From Boswellia sacra (taxonomy: Eukaryota; Streptophyta; Magnoliopsida; Sapindales; Burseraceae), in assembly GCA_013180625.2 (NCBI GenBank), contig SNVD02006121.1, positions 124,001 to 188,000 on the forward strand: 64,000 nucleotides of DNA, in the 5' to 3' direction. Below the pieces are notes generated by a model. That model did no database searches, was not told the origin of the DNA, and saw nothing but the letters and a program-made list of their open reading frames with translations. The first letter of the stretch is position 1. Every line of letters starts with the position of its first letter. Positions 48,633 to 60,226 of this stretch are shown here, one piece after another. The position numbers were made by a program, and so were the translations under genes.

Positions 48633-51559
48633 ATGGAGATCTCTTCTTCTCTGACTCTCTCGCTCTATTCTTCAACAAGACCTCCACCACCCCCTTCTCT
48701 TCCCATCTCTTCTTCCAATTCCACTTTCTTCACCCCCCCTACCATTTCCCTCTTTAAACCAACCAACCCCAAGACTAATTCTTTGGTTCTGGGGCATCCC
48801 AGAACCAGAACTCACAGGACAAACAAAGGTTTCTCTTGCAATGCTTTGTTTGGTCTTGGTGTGCCTGAGCTGGTTGTTATTGCTGGAGTGGCTGCTTTGG
48901 TTTTCGGTCCTAAGAAGTTGCCTGAAGTGGGCAAGAGTATTGGCAAGACTGTCAAGAGCTTTCAACAGGTTTGGTTTGCTTATCTTGCTCTGCTTTGTTT
49001 TTGAGAAAGTTAATGAATTGATAGGAATTTTCGAGCTTCTTGTGTTTCGTGTTCTGAATTCGTTTTATTGGATATGGATATATTAAGTGAGTGAATTACT
49101 TGTTGTATGCTCGGATGATTGGAACTGTATAAGTTTAAAACTTGGTATGGTGGCTGAGAAAATTGATTGGCAAGGGAAACTAAACGGGGGAGAAAATCTG
49201 AATCTTATGTTGACTTCGCAAAAAGTAAGCTGTGGAGAAGTGAAGAGGAGTTCTAAGTTATGGTGTTTATGTTATTTTAGTTTCAAAAATCAGAACCAAC
49301 ATCTTAACTAAACCATTTTTGTATTACTAAAACTTCAATTTGGGTGGTTATTCTATCCATTTTGTGTAATTTTACTGTCTTTTGGAAGATTGAGTAATAA
49401 GTGAACCATGCATTGAAATATATGTAAATGTATATACACATATACATATTTTAGAGTATCAATTTTGTGAGAATGAAGGGGATTGTTTGAGATAATGAAT
49501 GCACCGTCATGCAACTGAGGTGCTTTTTCTATTAAATCTGTACATCTATTCTTGTCTTTGCCTGCAGGTACGTTTACATGTATTTGTTTTGAGAAACTTA
49601 TTAGGAAATAGGGTATATCAATATTTAGTCCAATTTCATAGTAGTCTTGAAGACCGATTATTTGGGTGGCTGATGTAGTTTTAGCATTAAAAAGATCACA
49701 TTATGTTTTTTCTTGTTTAAAGCTTATTTGTGGTCTCTTTTGAATTATTCATATCTGGAACTGATTAGTGAATGACTTCCATTGAGAACTCATCGAAGTC
49801 CTAGCCCTTCCAGCCCTTTTTACTGGTAAAGCTTGTGTGAATGGCTTTAGCCTAGTGTTATGGCTTGTTTGATTGATCTTGTGGCTAACAGTTGTTTCTC
49901 TTTAAAATACCTGATTTATTTGGTTATATCGTATGTTTTGGGTTTGATTTCAGCAAGAAGTATATTTTTTTCCTATGGTCCTTTGTTTTTCCCCTTCTTT
50001 CTTCGGTCTAGTTTATTGCATACATATTCTAGTTAGTAGCAGGGTTTTGTGTTACAGGTTAACCACATAGAGGATTGCATTGATGGGAACTCCTTAATCC
50101 AACGTCTCTTGATAGGGAAAAAAATGCTTAAACTGGATTCATTAACATATTTAAAAACTTCTGGCTGTTAACTTTAATTTTGGAGTCCTTTTTATCTTGA
50201 CTCTCTTGAAAGTAGGAAACAATCTTTGCATCGCACTGTTGGTAACAATTAACAAATACAGGTTGAAAACTTGAAATTGATAGAAAAAAGACTTTCATTA
50301 TGACTTTTCTCCAACTTTAGTTAAGCCTTTTGTAGAATTAATTGGTACGCATAAATAACTTCCTCAACTTCATTGACATGACAACCTTTTTATGCAGTAC
50401 TTGTCAGGTATTAATGCTTGCATAAGAGAATGAATGAAACATTTAATTCTTTACCCCTAGGCATATATTTTTTCTCATTTCTTTTTTCTATTGTTGATAA
50501 GGTAACTTCTAACTACCAAAGCACTGATTAGATTGGCATCTGAGCCATTTCTATAGGAGAGCTACTTCCCCGTAATTATGCCTTTTTGCCTTATTCTCAA
50601 TTTCTGCTGCATACCTATGTTTGTTTCGTTTCTGCTTCCATCTATCCTTTTATCTCTTCCACTTTGGTAGTTTCTTATAGGAAATTTCGGCAAAACTATG
50701 GCTCGCTGAATCCATTCACTTAACATTTTCGCAATTTGATAGAAAGGCACTCTTAAAACATATGGGCATTGTGCATCTACATACAGGCACCAAATTTTAT
50801 AAAAAGGAATGCAAGTCTTAAGCAATAACTTACATGTGTTATTACATTCATCTACATACATGACTTGGAAATCATGCTTTGTCTTTAAATTTTGTCCTTA
50901 TGAATTGGAGCAATCAACAACGCATTTTCTTAAAGCAGCAATACCAAAAACTTCCCACCTACCTCGTCCCATTTGTTAGTGAGACACAGGCTTAGTATCA
51001 TCGTTTGCAATTGGCAAGTAGTTTCTTCATTATTACCTCCGCAAGAAATGATCCAATTGTTGGTTCAAGATTGATATTAATAGTATCTCTAGTATTAATC
51101 TCACCTCTGTGCATGGGAAGTTCTTTGTGGCTTAATGTGAGAAGGAAATTGTGTTAATCATATTCTTTTGACCTGTGCATAGAAATTTGCAACTGCAAGT
51201 GCTGCCTACGAGAAATAACAGAACAATAGATATGAGGCTTTCCCCTATAAATGATTCAGTGCATTTGTAACGTTTTTGAAGCCCTGCTTAACTTGTGCTT
51301 CCTATCGTTGCACTCAAAAATTGAGTAGCATCTGTTAACTGCCTAGAAGATTCACTGTTTTGAGAATTTCTAGGAAATATAGTTTTACGACGACAGTCTG
51401 AGGAGGTCAAATTATATGTATTATATTTTGCAGGCTGCAAAAGAGTTTGAGTCTGAGCTTAAAAAAGAACCTGAAGACCAGCCTGGAGAGACACTCACAT
51501 CAGTCAGTGAAGAGGAGAAAAAAGATGACAAGGTCCCAAGCTCAAAGGAAAGTGTATGA
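48633..51559 (+). CDS. TATA: Chloroplast Tha4/TatA, thylakoid twin-arginine translocase subunit, two exons
   Basis: Small subunit of the delta-pH-dependent (Tat) pathway that moves folded proteins into the thylakoid lumen with cpTatC and Hcf106. Exon 1 is 48633-48968 and exon 2 is 51434-51559 (TGA). The phase-0 GT-AG intron is 2465 bases. The product is 153 aa. Residues 1-70 form a Ser/Pro/Thr-rich chloroplast transit peptide. The mature part starts near ALFGLGVPEL and has the single short membrane span about 79-91, with the essential glutamate E79. The FGPKKLPE hinge (91-98) follows, then the amphipathic helix GKSIGKTVKSFQQAAKEFE, which runs across the splice junction, and an acidic tail. 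Lack of the longer Hcf106 tail favours Tha4 over Hcf106. An AATAAA signal lies at about 51629. No defects seen. Confidence 0.95.
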
Positions 51560-51869
51560 GACTGTAAAAATCTTGTTTAGTTAGTGAATTTTAACAATCT
51601 TCACTGTTATATCAATGAGTTCTAAACCAATAAATTCATTTGAATATATATTAGTTATGTGAGTCATGCTTGACTGATTTTCTGTTTTGTTGGTACCTTT
51701 TTGAGAAATTGGAGGACTAGTTCAGCATTAACCTTCCTTGAATTCTCTTGTTGATGTGTGTAAGACTGAACTGATTGGAATTTTAAGTTGACATGAGATA
51801 CGAATTTAGAAGAAAGTTTTCCATACATCGATTGTATATGTATCCTGCCAATCAATTAGTATCACATCA

Positions 51870-52463
51870 ATGCTTGAGGCATACGCACTATCGAACTGGT
51901 TGGATGCACAAGCAATGGATATAGGGAAGATTTTTCTGGGATTTATATATCTCAACATGCCTACTTGACAGACTAAGTTTGGGGGAGTGTTGTGAAACTA
52001 AAATCTTTGCTAACCAATTCCGCCCAAGAATCAAGTAATAATAAAGCACAATAGAGATATTAATTAAAACAAGTAAACAATTAAGCAATAAAAAGCACGA
52101 GACAACACCAGAATTTAAGTGGTGTGGTTCAAGGAGAACTTACATTCAATGGGAAGACTACAGAAGAATATCACTATGAAGAAAAATCGATTACAAGTTA
52201 CAATACTCTCTCTTACTAAGAATAACTCTTTTTTCTTAGCCTTTATGTTTCCTAAAAAATTCTACAAGAGAATATTGAAAAGTCCTCTTCAAAACAAAAA
52301 AGAAAGTTTTAAGTAGTGTCTAGTTCGTCACTAGTAATTGACATTGCATCGTGGCGCAATGCCCCTTGCATAGGAGCTCAACATCTCTGCATGACTTGTG
52401 TAGGAGCGTAACCTCACTAGATCTAATATCGAATTTCTGCAGATTTGAGAGCCAATTCTAACA
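51870..52463 (+). mobile_element. Truncated copia 3' end: polypurine tract plus LTR
   Basis: AAGTTTGGGGGAG (51975-51987) is a polypurine tract directly followed by TGTTGTGAAAC, and the unit ends TTCTAACA at 52463, i.e. a 476-bp TG...CA LTR in plus orientation. It includes a GTGGTTCAAGGAGAACTTAC box like those of copia LTRs. No pol is left upstream. It lies only about 430 bases downstream of the Tha4/TatA stop. Confidence 0.55.
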
Positions 52464-52676
52464 GGGAATAGGGTGTACCATCATTGAGTCATATGTATAT
52501 TTATTCAAGAATAATAACCAACAATACTAGTCCATGAGGAAAGAAAAGAGCCACCTTTTTGATAAACATTTTTTTTCCATTTTCTTTGTTTTCATTTTCG
52601 TTTGGTGTGTCGTGAAATGTGTAAAAAGCATTTAAACGGATATGAGTATTCTTATTTAAATAAACAAACAAACAAT

Positions 52677-52680
<4 letters not shown>

Positions 52681-52714
<34 letters not shown>
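52681..52714. repeat. (TA)17 microsatellite
   Basis: Thirty-four bases of perfect TA dinucleotide following an A-rich stretch. Confidence 0.97.
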
Positions 52715-52715
<1 letters not shown>

Positions 52716-54136
52716 CATTATTCTTTTTTTAATTACAATTGTATCTAATTTTTTAATAGTCGTTTATTATAATATTACAATGTCATAAACGCTAATAAGT
52801 TCAAATGTTGAAAATACTGAAAAGAAAAAAGATTTTTTTAGCTGCCGTACTAAAGTGTAGTCGTTATGTTTGTTTTCAAATAAAGATACAGAAAATAGAA
52901 CTAAATGCAACATCAATTCTTGAGAACACTCTGGTACTTATTGTAACATAGCTTTGACCATATAAGAGGAGCTTCATCACAATAATAGAGTCCGCCTCAA
53001 AGGCCCGAGAGGCCTAAGAGCAAAATCAAGTGTCTCATGTTGAGAGATCTAGACTATGCATTAAAGAAAATACTCTTGTGCTTATTGTAACACAGCTTTG
53101 TCTTCGATGTGGGTTGCGTGTATTTATGTCAACGGACTTGGGTAGACTTAAAATCACGTGTAATTTGTTTTGTCAACATACAGTTATTGACTTTCTAGGA
53201 TGAGAGAATTCATGTCAGAAACCTTGCGAGATTATTTTGTATAACTTAAAATAAATTTTTGTTTGATTATTTTAAGTTTCTGAATGATAGGAAACAATAG
53301 AGTGATCAATCAATGGAGTATGAAAGTTTCTGGGGAAAAATAGTTTCATTCATTAGGTGAACACTAGAGGGACTCTTAAGTTTTGTGAGACATGTAGCTA
53401 GTTGCAGACCAAGTCCATACTTAATGAAGTATTTATAGTACTGTTGTTCTCATGTATATAAGGTAAATAGCCGAACCACGTTATTTCTATATGTTTGATT
53501 TTTGTCTCTTAACATTATATCTTGACAATTTTCTCAGTTATCATCTTGTTACTAACAAAAGGTTCAGGCCAAAATTCTATAAGAAATGAAAGAAAAATTA
53601 GAAGATTGAAGAGGCAAACGGAGAGTGACTAGGAGTAAAAATGGAACATGGAATCTTGAGCTTCGTGGGAATGCAGTGTGCTCAACATGAGAATCAAAAT
53701 TGCAACATAACCAACTACTAAGAAAGATAGCATGTAGTGAAAGAGGGGTTGAAAAGGTAGTCTTATCAAACCAGATGTGAAAACGTCGGCTTAGTGCAAC
53801 TTCTCCATTAGTAGGGTTTCTCAAAATCTCGTATATGATGTACTTTTCTAAAGGATTGAAGCTCTAGGCTAGACACTGGGCAACAACAACATTTTTGGTG
53901 TAAACATAAGCATCTCCTGATTAGTAATCATTAGGTCATTCATGGTGTTACGAGGAATATATATCTTTAGATTTAGTTTGGCTTTTAGTAACACTTTACG
54001 AGACTCATCGGAGATAGTGAGATCAATCTATCAGGTTCCCTTTTAGGAGTTAAATTTATTTATGAAATTCAAAAAAAGAAAAAAAAAGAATGCCTACTGT
54101 AAGCATTAAAATTTTGCTTATGGTTTTGAAGCTTAG
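52715..54136. other. Intergenic with a short direct repeat
   Basis: The phrase CTTATTGTAACAYAGCTTTG occurs at about 52937 and again at about 53080. This could be a small decayed repeat. No gene supported. Confidence 0.4.
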
Positions 54137-54320
54137 TGATGATAGTCAGAGACCGTAATTAGAAGCCTTTCTTGACTTGCAAGAACACCGAGATTCAACA
54201 CTGAAATAGGGTAGAAAGACAAGCTCATTGATGATAGTCAGAGACCATAATTTGAAGCCTTTCTTGACTTGCAAGGACACCAAGATTCAACACTGAAATA
54301 GGATAGAAAGACAATTTGGC
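54137..54320. repeat. 92-bp tandem duplication
   Basis: Two copies (54137-54228 and 54229-54320) share TGATGATAGTCAGAGACC, AGCCTTTCTTGACTTGCAAG and GATTCAACACTGAAATAGG with few differences, so the duplication is recent compared with the surrounding repeats. Confidence 0.9.
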
Positions 54321-54329
54321 TTAGGACTG

Positions 54330-55890
54330 ATGCGGTACCGGTAGGACGAGTGGTCAATACTGTACTAATTATGTCTATCTGAAGCATCGCAGATCGACAT
54401 TTGCGATAAGATCGCCATGGGGGTTGGAAAGGGGGTAGGAGGTTGGGCGGGGCTAGTGCCCCCAACCTGAAATGGCAAGCGTCAGAATTAATGTTAGCAC
54501 CTATAAGCGACAAAAGTGACACTTGTGACCTCTAAAACCCTAGTGACGTCCTTAGGCGTGCACCTATAACCTTACAGGCGCACACCTATAGCTACAGTCA
54601 CATATCAAGAAAAGAACTCATGTTCTGGCTTTTGAGAGCCTATATAAAGGAACTCGACCATTGGTTCTAGGTAAGCAGTTTTGGGGTGTAAAAATTCCTA
54701 AAAAAACTTATATTTTGAGGATTCTGAATATTTTTAGAAACTCTCTTCAGTATAAATATTTCGTGATGTTTTCTTGGTGTTCTCGATGTCCTCTAAAGAA
54801 ATCTGGGGTGTCAACGCTATTCAAAGATTCGACTTCCGATTAAATTCAAAATTTAGTAAGTTTTGTGAGGGCCTCCTTTTTAGTTTAAATATTATGTTTA
54901 GTTTAGTTTGCTATGTTTAGGGATAATTAGAAAAAAATTATGCCATACTTAGTTTAAGATTAGTTTAGTTAATTACCATGCTTAATTTAGGATTAGTTTA
55001 ATTAATTATTAGTTTATTGCCATGCTTAGGATTAGTTAGTTTGCCATATTTAGTTTAGGATTAGAGGTTTAATTAAGCATGTTCTGTAGTTAATTACGTA
55101 GTTGATTAACTGATAATTTGTCATTAATTAGTCGTTAATTATGCATGATTAATAGATAATTAGTTGTTACTTATGTGGTCAATTAAGGGTTAATTAAACA
55201 TGATTACTGGTTAATCAGTGGTTAATCGTGTGATATTTAGATGATAATTATGCATGCTCAGTGTAGTTGATTAATGATTAATGGTGCCATAATTAGTGTG
55301 GAAATCACACATTTAGATTAATATTTATCATTGCCTAGTATTACTAATGCTCTTGCTTGATGATGAAGAACCAAGTTGGAAACTTCTTCAGTTTATGATT
55401 GTTCAATTTATTTTATCACAATTATTATGAGAAATTGTTGTCATCCTCAATCCTTTCCCCCATGTTTGATGGAAATGTAATCAATTTTCCTCCCCTTTCT
55501 ATGTATGTATATAAAGTATCAACACCTTACATATAATAAAAAGATAAAAATAGTTGTGTGCATAATAAAACTTAGGATCCAGAGAGGATAACATTAATGA
55601 CATCAGAATCTAGAACTCAGTAGACCCATAATGGAGGCCAGATTAACGTCTGGCGAGTGTAACACGTTCCTAACTTTCCGAACCCGTCCCTATAGGGTTG
55701 ATAGGTAGTTAGGTCTGAAGTTAGGGATCAGCTTTCGGCATCCAAACTTTCCCGCGGTTATTTACCCTGATGGCAACTCTGACATATTCTACAGATCTTG
55801 TCTTCGTGAACTAGCTCTTACGACCCTCCGAGCGATCGAAAAGGAGCTCACGCAAGGTACCAAGTGCGAGGGTTCTGCTCACACTACTGT
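54330..55890 (+). mobile_element. Second copy of the AT-rich LTR-like repeat, opposite orientation
   Basis: Matches the 29690-31386 block in reverse. GCGTGCACCTAT and GAGCCTATATAAAGG (promoter-like, about 54638-54653) come first, then a CTAGGTAAGCA leader, a TTAATTA-rich stretch (54880-55320), ATGTTTGATGGAAATGTAATC, and the tail AACTTAGGATC...CGCGGTTATTTACC. No coding found, and no second LTR copy is seen here. The family is unclassified. Confidence 0.6.
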
Positions 55891-56942
55891 ATTCTAGCTT
55901 TTACAAAAAAAAAATTGTGATTTACAAATTTTTTATAATTTTATTTACAAAGTTTATAAATTTTATTTAAAAAAATTATGCATCAGTACTTTGTTTTGTC
56001 GTAGAACTCATGCTTTAATGACTCTAAATATTTGGCTTTTTATGTTTTTAATTTTTTTATTAAATTACAAATATATTTAATAATTATTATAAACTTTATT
56101 ATTAATCGAAGGTATTTTTGTAATTATATTTATTTTAATTAAACGTATAAATTTAATAAATAAGGGTAAATTTTTATTTTTATTTTTTTATTAAGGCAAT
56201 TTTGATATTTCTATTTTTAGAAGCAGAAATTGGTCTCCAAATGCACGTAATTCCCTGCTTTTAGACTCCTTTATTAAACCTGATTTTTCTAAAGCAGTTT
56301 TTTTTTTGAGAAGCAATTCCAAACGCCGTAGTTGCTGTATTTTTCTGCAACAACAGAAACCCCAAACTGGTCCACTCTCTAGTACTAGGTTCTCTTTTTC
56401 AAGAATTAAAGATTCAGTTTGATCTGTCCAACTCATAAGGAGGGCTTTTGAAAGGATTAAGAATGTGAGAATTATTAGGAAACATCAATTAAAATCGATT
56501 AATTAATGACGTTATATAACTCTTCATAATTTAGATATATTTCTTATTCTTTTCTATGAACACTCAAACTAGAGAGAAGGAATTATGGGTTAAACTAAGG
56601 AAGATTTGTGGTAATTCATCTTCCCTTTTCTATCTTACATTGTAGCTTCATGAAATAGGGTTATATTAGTTAAGGTTATGAATTTGAATAGCATTTTGCA
56701 GAGGTTATAGGACTTTAAAGATATATGTTGTCTCCTAAAAAATGAATTTCAATATGAAAGTTTTATATGTTGTTCTAGACACTTAAACAAAAGAGAAAGA
56801 ATTTATTTGATGAAAAATTGTTTAGTATTCAATTTTAAATAAATCCTTGAAATTTTGTCCAAAATTGAACAATTTTTAGTTTTGGTGGCATGTTAGAGAC
56901 TACAAATTAATTTTAACTTTGTTAGACATGTTATAAAAGTCT
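55891..56942. other. Intergenic; hAT-like palindromic fragment at about 56190-56370
   Basis: AGAAGCAGAAATTGGTCTCC and, inverted, GAATTGCTTCTC words suggest one end of a small hAT-type MITE. No duplication was found. No gene. Confidence 0.35.
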
Positions 56943-57804
56943 TGTTAGTTCTGGAAGTATGAAGTTATGAGTAACATAACAGTAAACTGTAAAGTAAAAT
57001 GGCATAGGAGGATTTTACGTGGCTCGGTTATAAAACCTACATCCATGAACAACTTTAGAGCTACAATTCACTTAGCTCTTGTTTGTACAATCTTTAAGAT
57101 CGTTTATAGTGCTGACTCACTCTCATACACTAACCTAATCTTATAAAATAAAATCTCGTCAAGATCTTAAACTCTAATGACATTGCCCACTCTTTGTCGC
57201 TGATAACTTAACAACACACTGTTAAGTAAAACATAATCACGATGTCTGACACTGAATTACATAAACACTTAACTCGCAAGTTCTCTCAAGTTATACTAAC
57301 TCAGACAAACCTAATCAAAATTCATGACGATTACAACCTCTCAAACATGAATAAAACACTCATAAAATAAAATCAAAGATGCATTCCAATTTGCGTTGAA
57401 GCTCTCCTATTTAATTCTTGGAATGTCGTGACACACACCCATCCACCTATATTTGTTATGTAAACATAACATTATATATATAGTGGGATGCCTGATTGTA
57501 ATCTTTTTTAAATCCTGTAAAATTCTTAATCAAACTCAGATTAGGATAAAAACTACTACAATAGGAAGTGATATAAGTAACTCCTAAATGAAATAGGACA
57601 CAAATAAATATACTCCTATTTTAACTAGGATACATCAAATAAGGTCCTAATTTAAAGAGATATTCATTTGAATCAAATACTTCCTAAATTATACTTCTAA
57701 AAACAGTAAAATAAGAAACAATATATCATTCTAGTTTTATCACAAGGTGGTCAAAATTATCATGTGCATGGCCCATGCAAGAGTGTCACACGTTGACACC
57801 AACA
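56943..57804 (-). repeat. 3' LTR of Sirevirus copy 3
   Basis: 862 bases with TG...CA ends and the GTGGCTCGGTTATAAAACC box at about 57018. It is more diverged from the other LTRs in its middle part. Confidence 0.9.
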
Positions 57805-58271
57805 ATCTCTCCCTTTTTGGCAACTTGTAATGAAGACACCACACTTTTTTTGAAAAAAAATCACACAAAGATAAGTCAGAAATAACTATCAGCAATCATG
57901 ATCTAGCAAACAGAAAATATCACACTTAAATAAATAACAATTGTGTAGTTACAAATCACATAACAGAAATATTTCCTACAAAACAAAACAAAGTGAAGTT
58001 GACAATCTTGTCAAAAATCACTGCAACCAAAGCATGATCAAAGCAAATAACGAAATGCGACAAAAACATCAATCAAAGGAAATAGGCAGGTAATAACACA
58101 AAACACAGTAAAGCATTAAAAAATAAAATAAAGTATAAAATAGTTCTAATGCACAGGTAAAGACTCCTTACTCCCCCTTACTTACTACCATTGAAGTGAA
58201 GGAGAAGCAACAAAAAATATCAAAAACAAAAAATATCAAAAACAATCACAAACAGACAGAACAGAGAGTTA

Positions 58272-58556
58272 TCAGATATTGCTACCAATCTCACCCCTGC
58301 TTTTAGAACAAGTTCCAAAAAAATTTAACGCAATCAGGGAGACTTGCAAACAAGAGAGGAAGAGGAACTGCCAGGTCGCTTCTTCCAGCCTTTGCTTTGA
58401 ACCTTTTCCCAGTAGTGGTGGGTGTTGGCTGTTCAGAAGCCACAGGAGTTGATTGTGCGTCAGTTGCATCAAATGAAGTGGCAGTGACCTCTACCACAAT
58501 CTTGCAAATTGTCTTATCAAGTTTGTCATCACTAGTTTCTTTTGGCTGCGACTCAG
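58272..58556 (-). pseudogene. Third-ORF C-terminal fragment of Sirevirus copy 3
   Basis: The minus-strand frame contains TICKIVVEVTATS and PTPTTTGKRFKAK, matching EICKIVTEVTTTS and PTPTTTEKRYKIK of copy 2. Only the last roughly 80 residues remain. Confidence 0.75.
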
Positions 58557-60088
58557 TGATGAACACTTAACTATGTTGTTTAATAAGAGCTTAGTTCATC
58601 ATATTGCATTAAAAGTGTCATTAAATTTCTCAACTTAAGCATATTTGTAGTCTTTGCATCTTTGGAATTAACTTCCTTTTAATTTTGGTTTTGTTACAGG
58701 TTCGGTAAAATGGGCATAACTCTCTATTTATAGATCAGAATGGTGCAATTCTTAATGTTTTAGAAAGCTGATTCAATTGTCTACAAGATTTCATTTCAAA
58801 GCATCATCAAATTCGGGCTCTTAGTGGACTAAAATTGGGCCTGAAGTGAACCCATCTACAGTCTCAGCCCAGTCTGACCAGGCCTCAGTATTTAGACCGT
58901 ATCTCTCAAAATACGTATCCAAATTGTGCAAATCAATATGTTCTAGAAAGCTGAGAGAAATATATACAACTTTGATGAAGGCATGTGATTAAAATTCGTA
59001 ATATTTCAATGTCAAAATTGATGGTCAAAGTCGGTGCCTAATGATCCCAATTGTCAAAGATATTTACAACTAATATTTGACAATTATGCCTTTATAATTT
59101 GACAAGTTTGCCCCTGGATGTATCTATAAATAGAGGTGCCTTGTGACCCATTAGGGCATCTTGGTCTTGGCTGGAACATTTTGGCTTTGGCTAGGATCTT
59201 GTATTGTGTTTTGTGTGTTTATGTTATTAATGAATTTCCTTTTTCTTGCATTTTATTTTCTTTCTATTATAATGTTCTTCTAATTTCTCTTTTGCTAAGG
59301 TGAAAGGGTGAAACCCTTGATATGAGAATAAGGATTCTCTAACCCTTAATATGTGCTTAATAATCTTAATCTTATAATGTTTATTCAATATGATTTATAT
59401 TTAATTTCTTAATCAATCTTGACACCACTCGTAAAGTGGAGGTCTTGATCCATTGTCGACAATCCTTGGCACATCAAATGCTTGGATCCTTTCTAGATGA
59501 TGTATGGTTCTTCCTTACCGACTGTCTAGTTAGGAACCTTGATTTAAGAGACAGGTTGTAGACATATGTGATTGGCACATTGGATGCTTGAACCCATTTA
59601 CAAGAAGTGGTATAAATATTGGTAATGAAACAAATATAATTCATATAACTAAAATGGGTAATTATCCTTATTTGAAATATCAAGGGCGGATCCCCTAACC
59701 TTAGCCTTCATTGTTATTGTGTTAATTCCTCTTGTATTTTAATTATTCTATTGTTTATGAACTTTTTATTTTATTTACCATGGTAGGTTCTACCACCTTA
59801 TGAAATTGTTCTTTAATTTATTATGGTTGGTTATACCACCTATTTCCATGGATGGTTTTACCTCCTCTTGCTTTTTGTTTTATACTTGAATGGTCGGTAA
59901 TATCGCCTACCATCTTACATATTTATTGATATTATCTTGTCATTTCTTTGAATTATTCATATCATATTTGCTTATCTTATAATTTGTAATGCTAAAATCC
60001 TCTTCCTCGTGGATCGACCCCGGTCTCACCGGGATTATTACTTCGACACTCCTATACTTGGGAGACAATCCCTTTTTCGGATGTGTCA
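58557..60088 (+). repeat. 5' LTR of the Athila element
   Basis: The end GGATGTGTCA (60088) is fixed by the primer site. The start, TGATGAACAC at 58557 or TGAACAC at 58560, is inferred from where Sirevirus homology ends. A TATA box CTATAAATAGAGG lies at about 59124-59136. A small inverted repeat (TGATGAAC...GTTCATCA) sits at the start. About 1.5 kb, usual for Athila. Confidence 0.7.
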
Positions 60089-60094
60089 AGTTTT

Positions 60095-60112
60095 TGGCGC
60101 CGTTGTCGGGGA
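60095..60112 (+). other. Primer-binding site of the Athila element
   Basis: TGGCGCCGTTGTCGGGGA differs by one base from the site I recall for this lineage (complement of the tRNA-Asp 3' end). Confidence 0.85.
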
Positions 60113-60226
60113 AGGTAAAAACTGACGTGCAAAATTGTAAGTATTCTCTTTTCTCATCTTAGATCTAAATTTTTTATTTTTTTTTGTGTGTTAATCTTTT
60201 CCTCTCTTTTCTTCTCTCTTTCTTGC

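Larger units (their letters stand above)
56943..58556 (-). mobile_element. Sirevirus copy 3: 3' LTR plus end of the third ORF, cut by Athila LTR
   Basis: The LTR at 56943-57804 (TGTTAGTTCTGG to CACCAACA) and the polypurine tract at 57805-57818 are homologous to copies 1 and 2. The following 750 bases match their region downstream of and including the third-ORF tail. Homology stops at about 58556, where the Athila LTR begins. Either the copy continues beyond the window on the other side of Athila (nested insertion) or it is truncated. Confidence 0.85.

Noticed and set aside
53560..53830. 86-codon minus-strand ORF with Phe/Ser-rich sequence
   Set aside because: Low-complexity, no motif, no conserved neighbours. 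Treated as chance.
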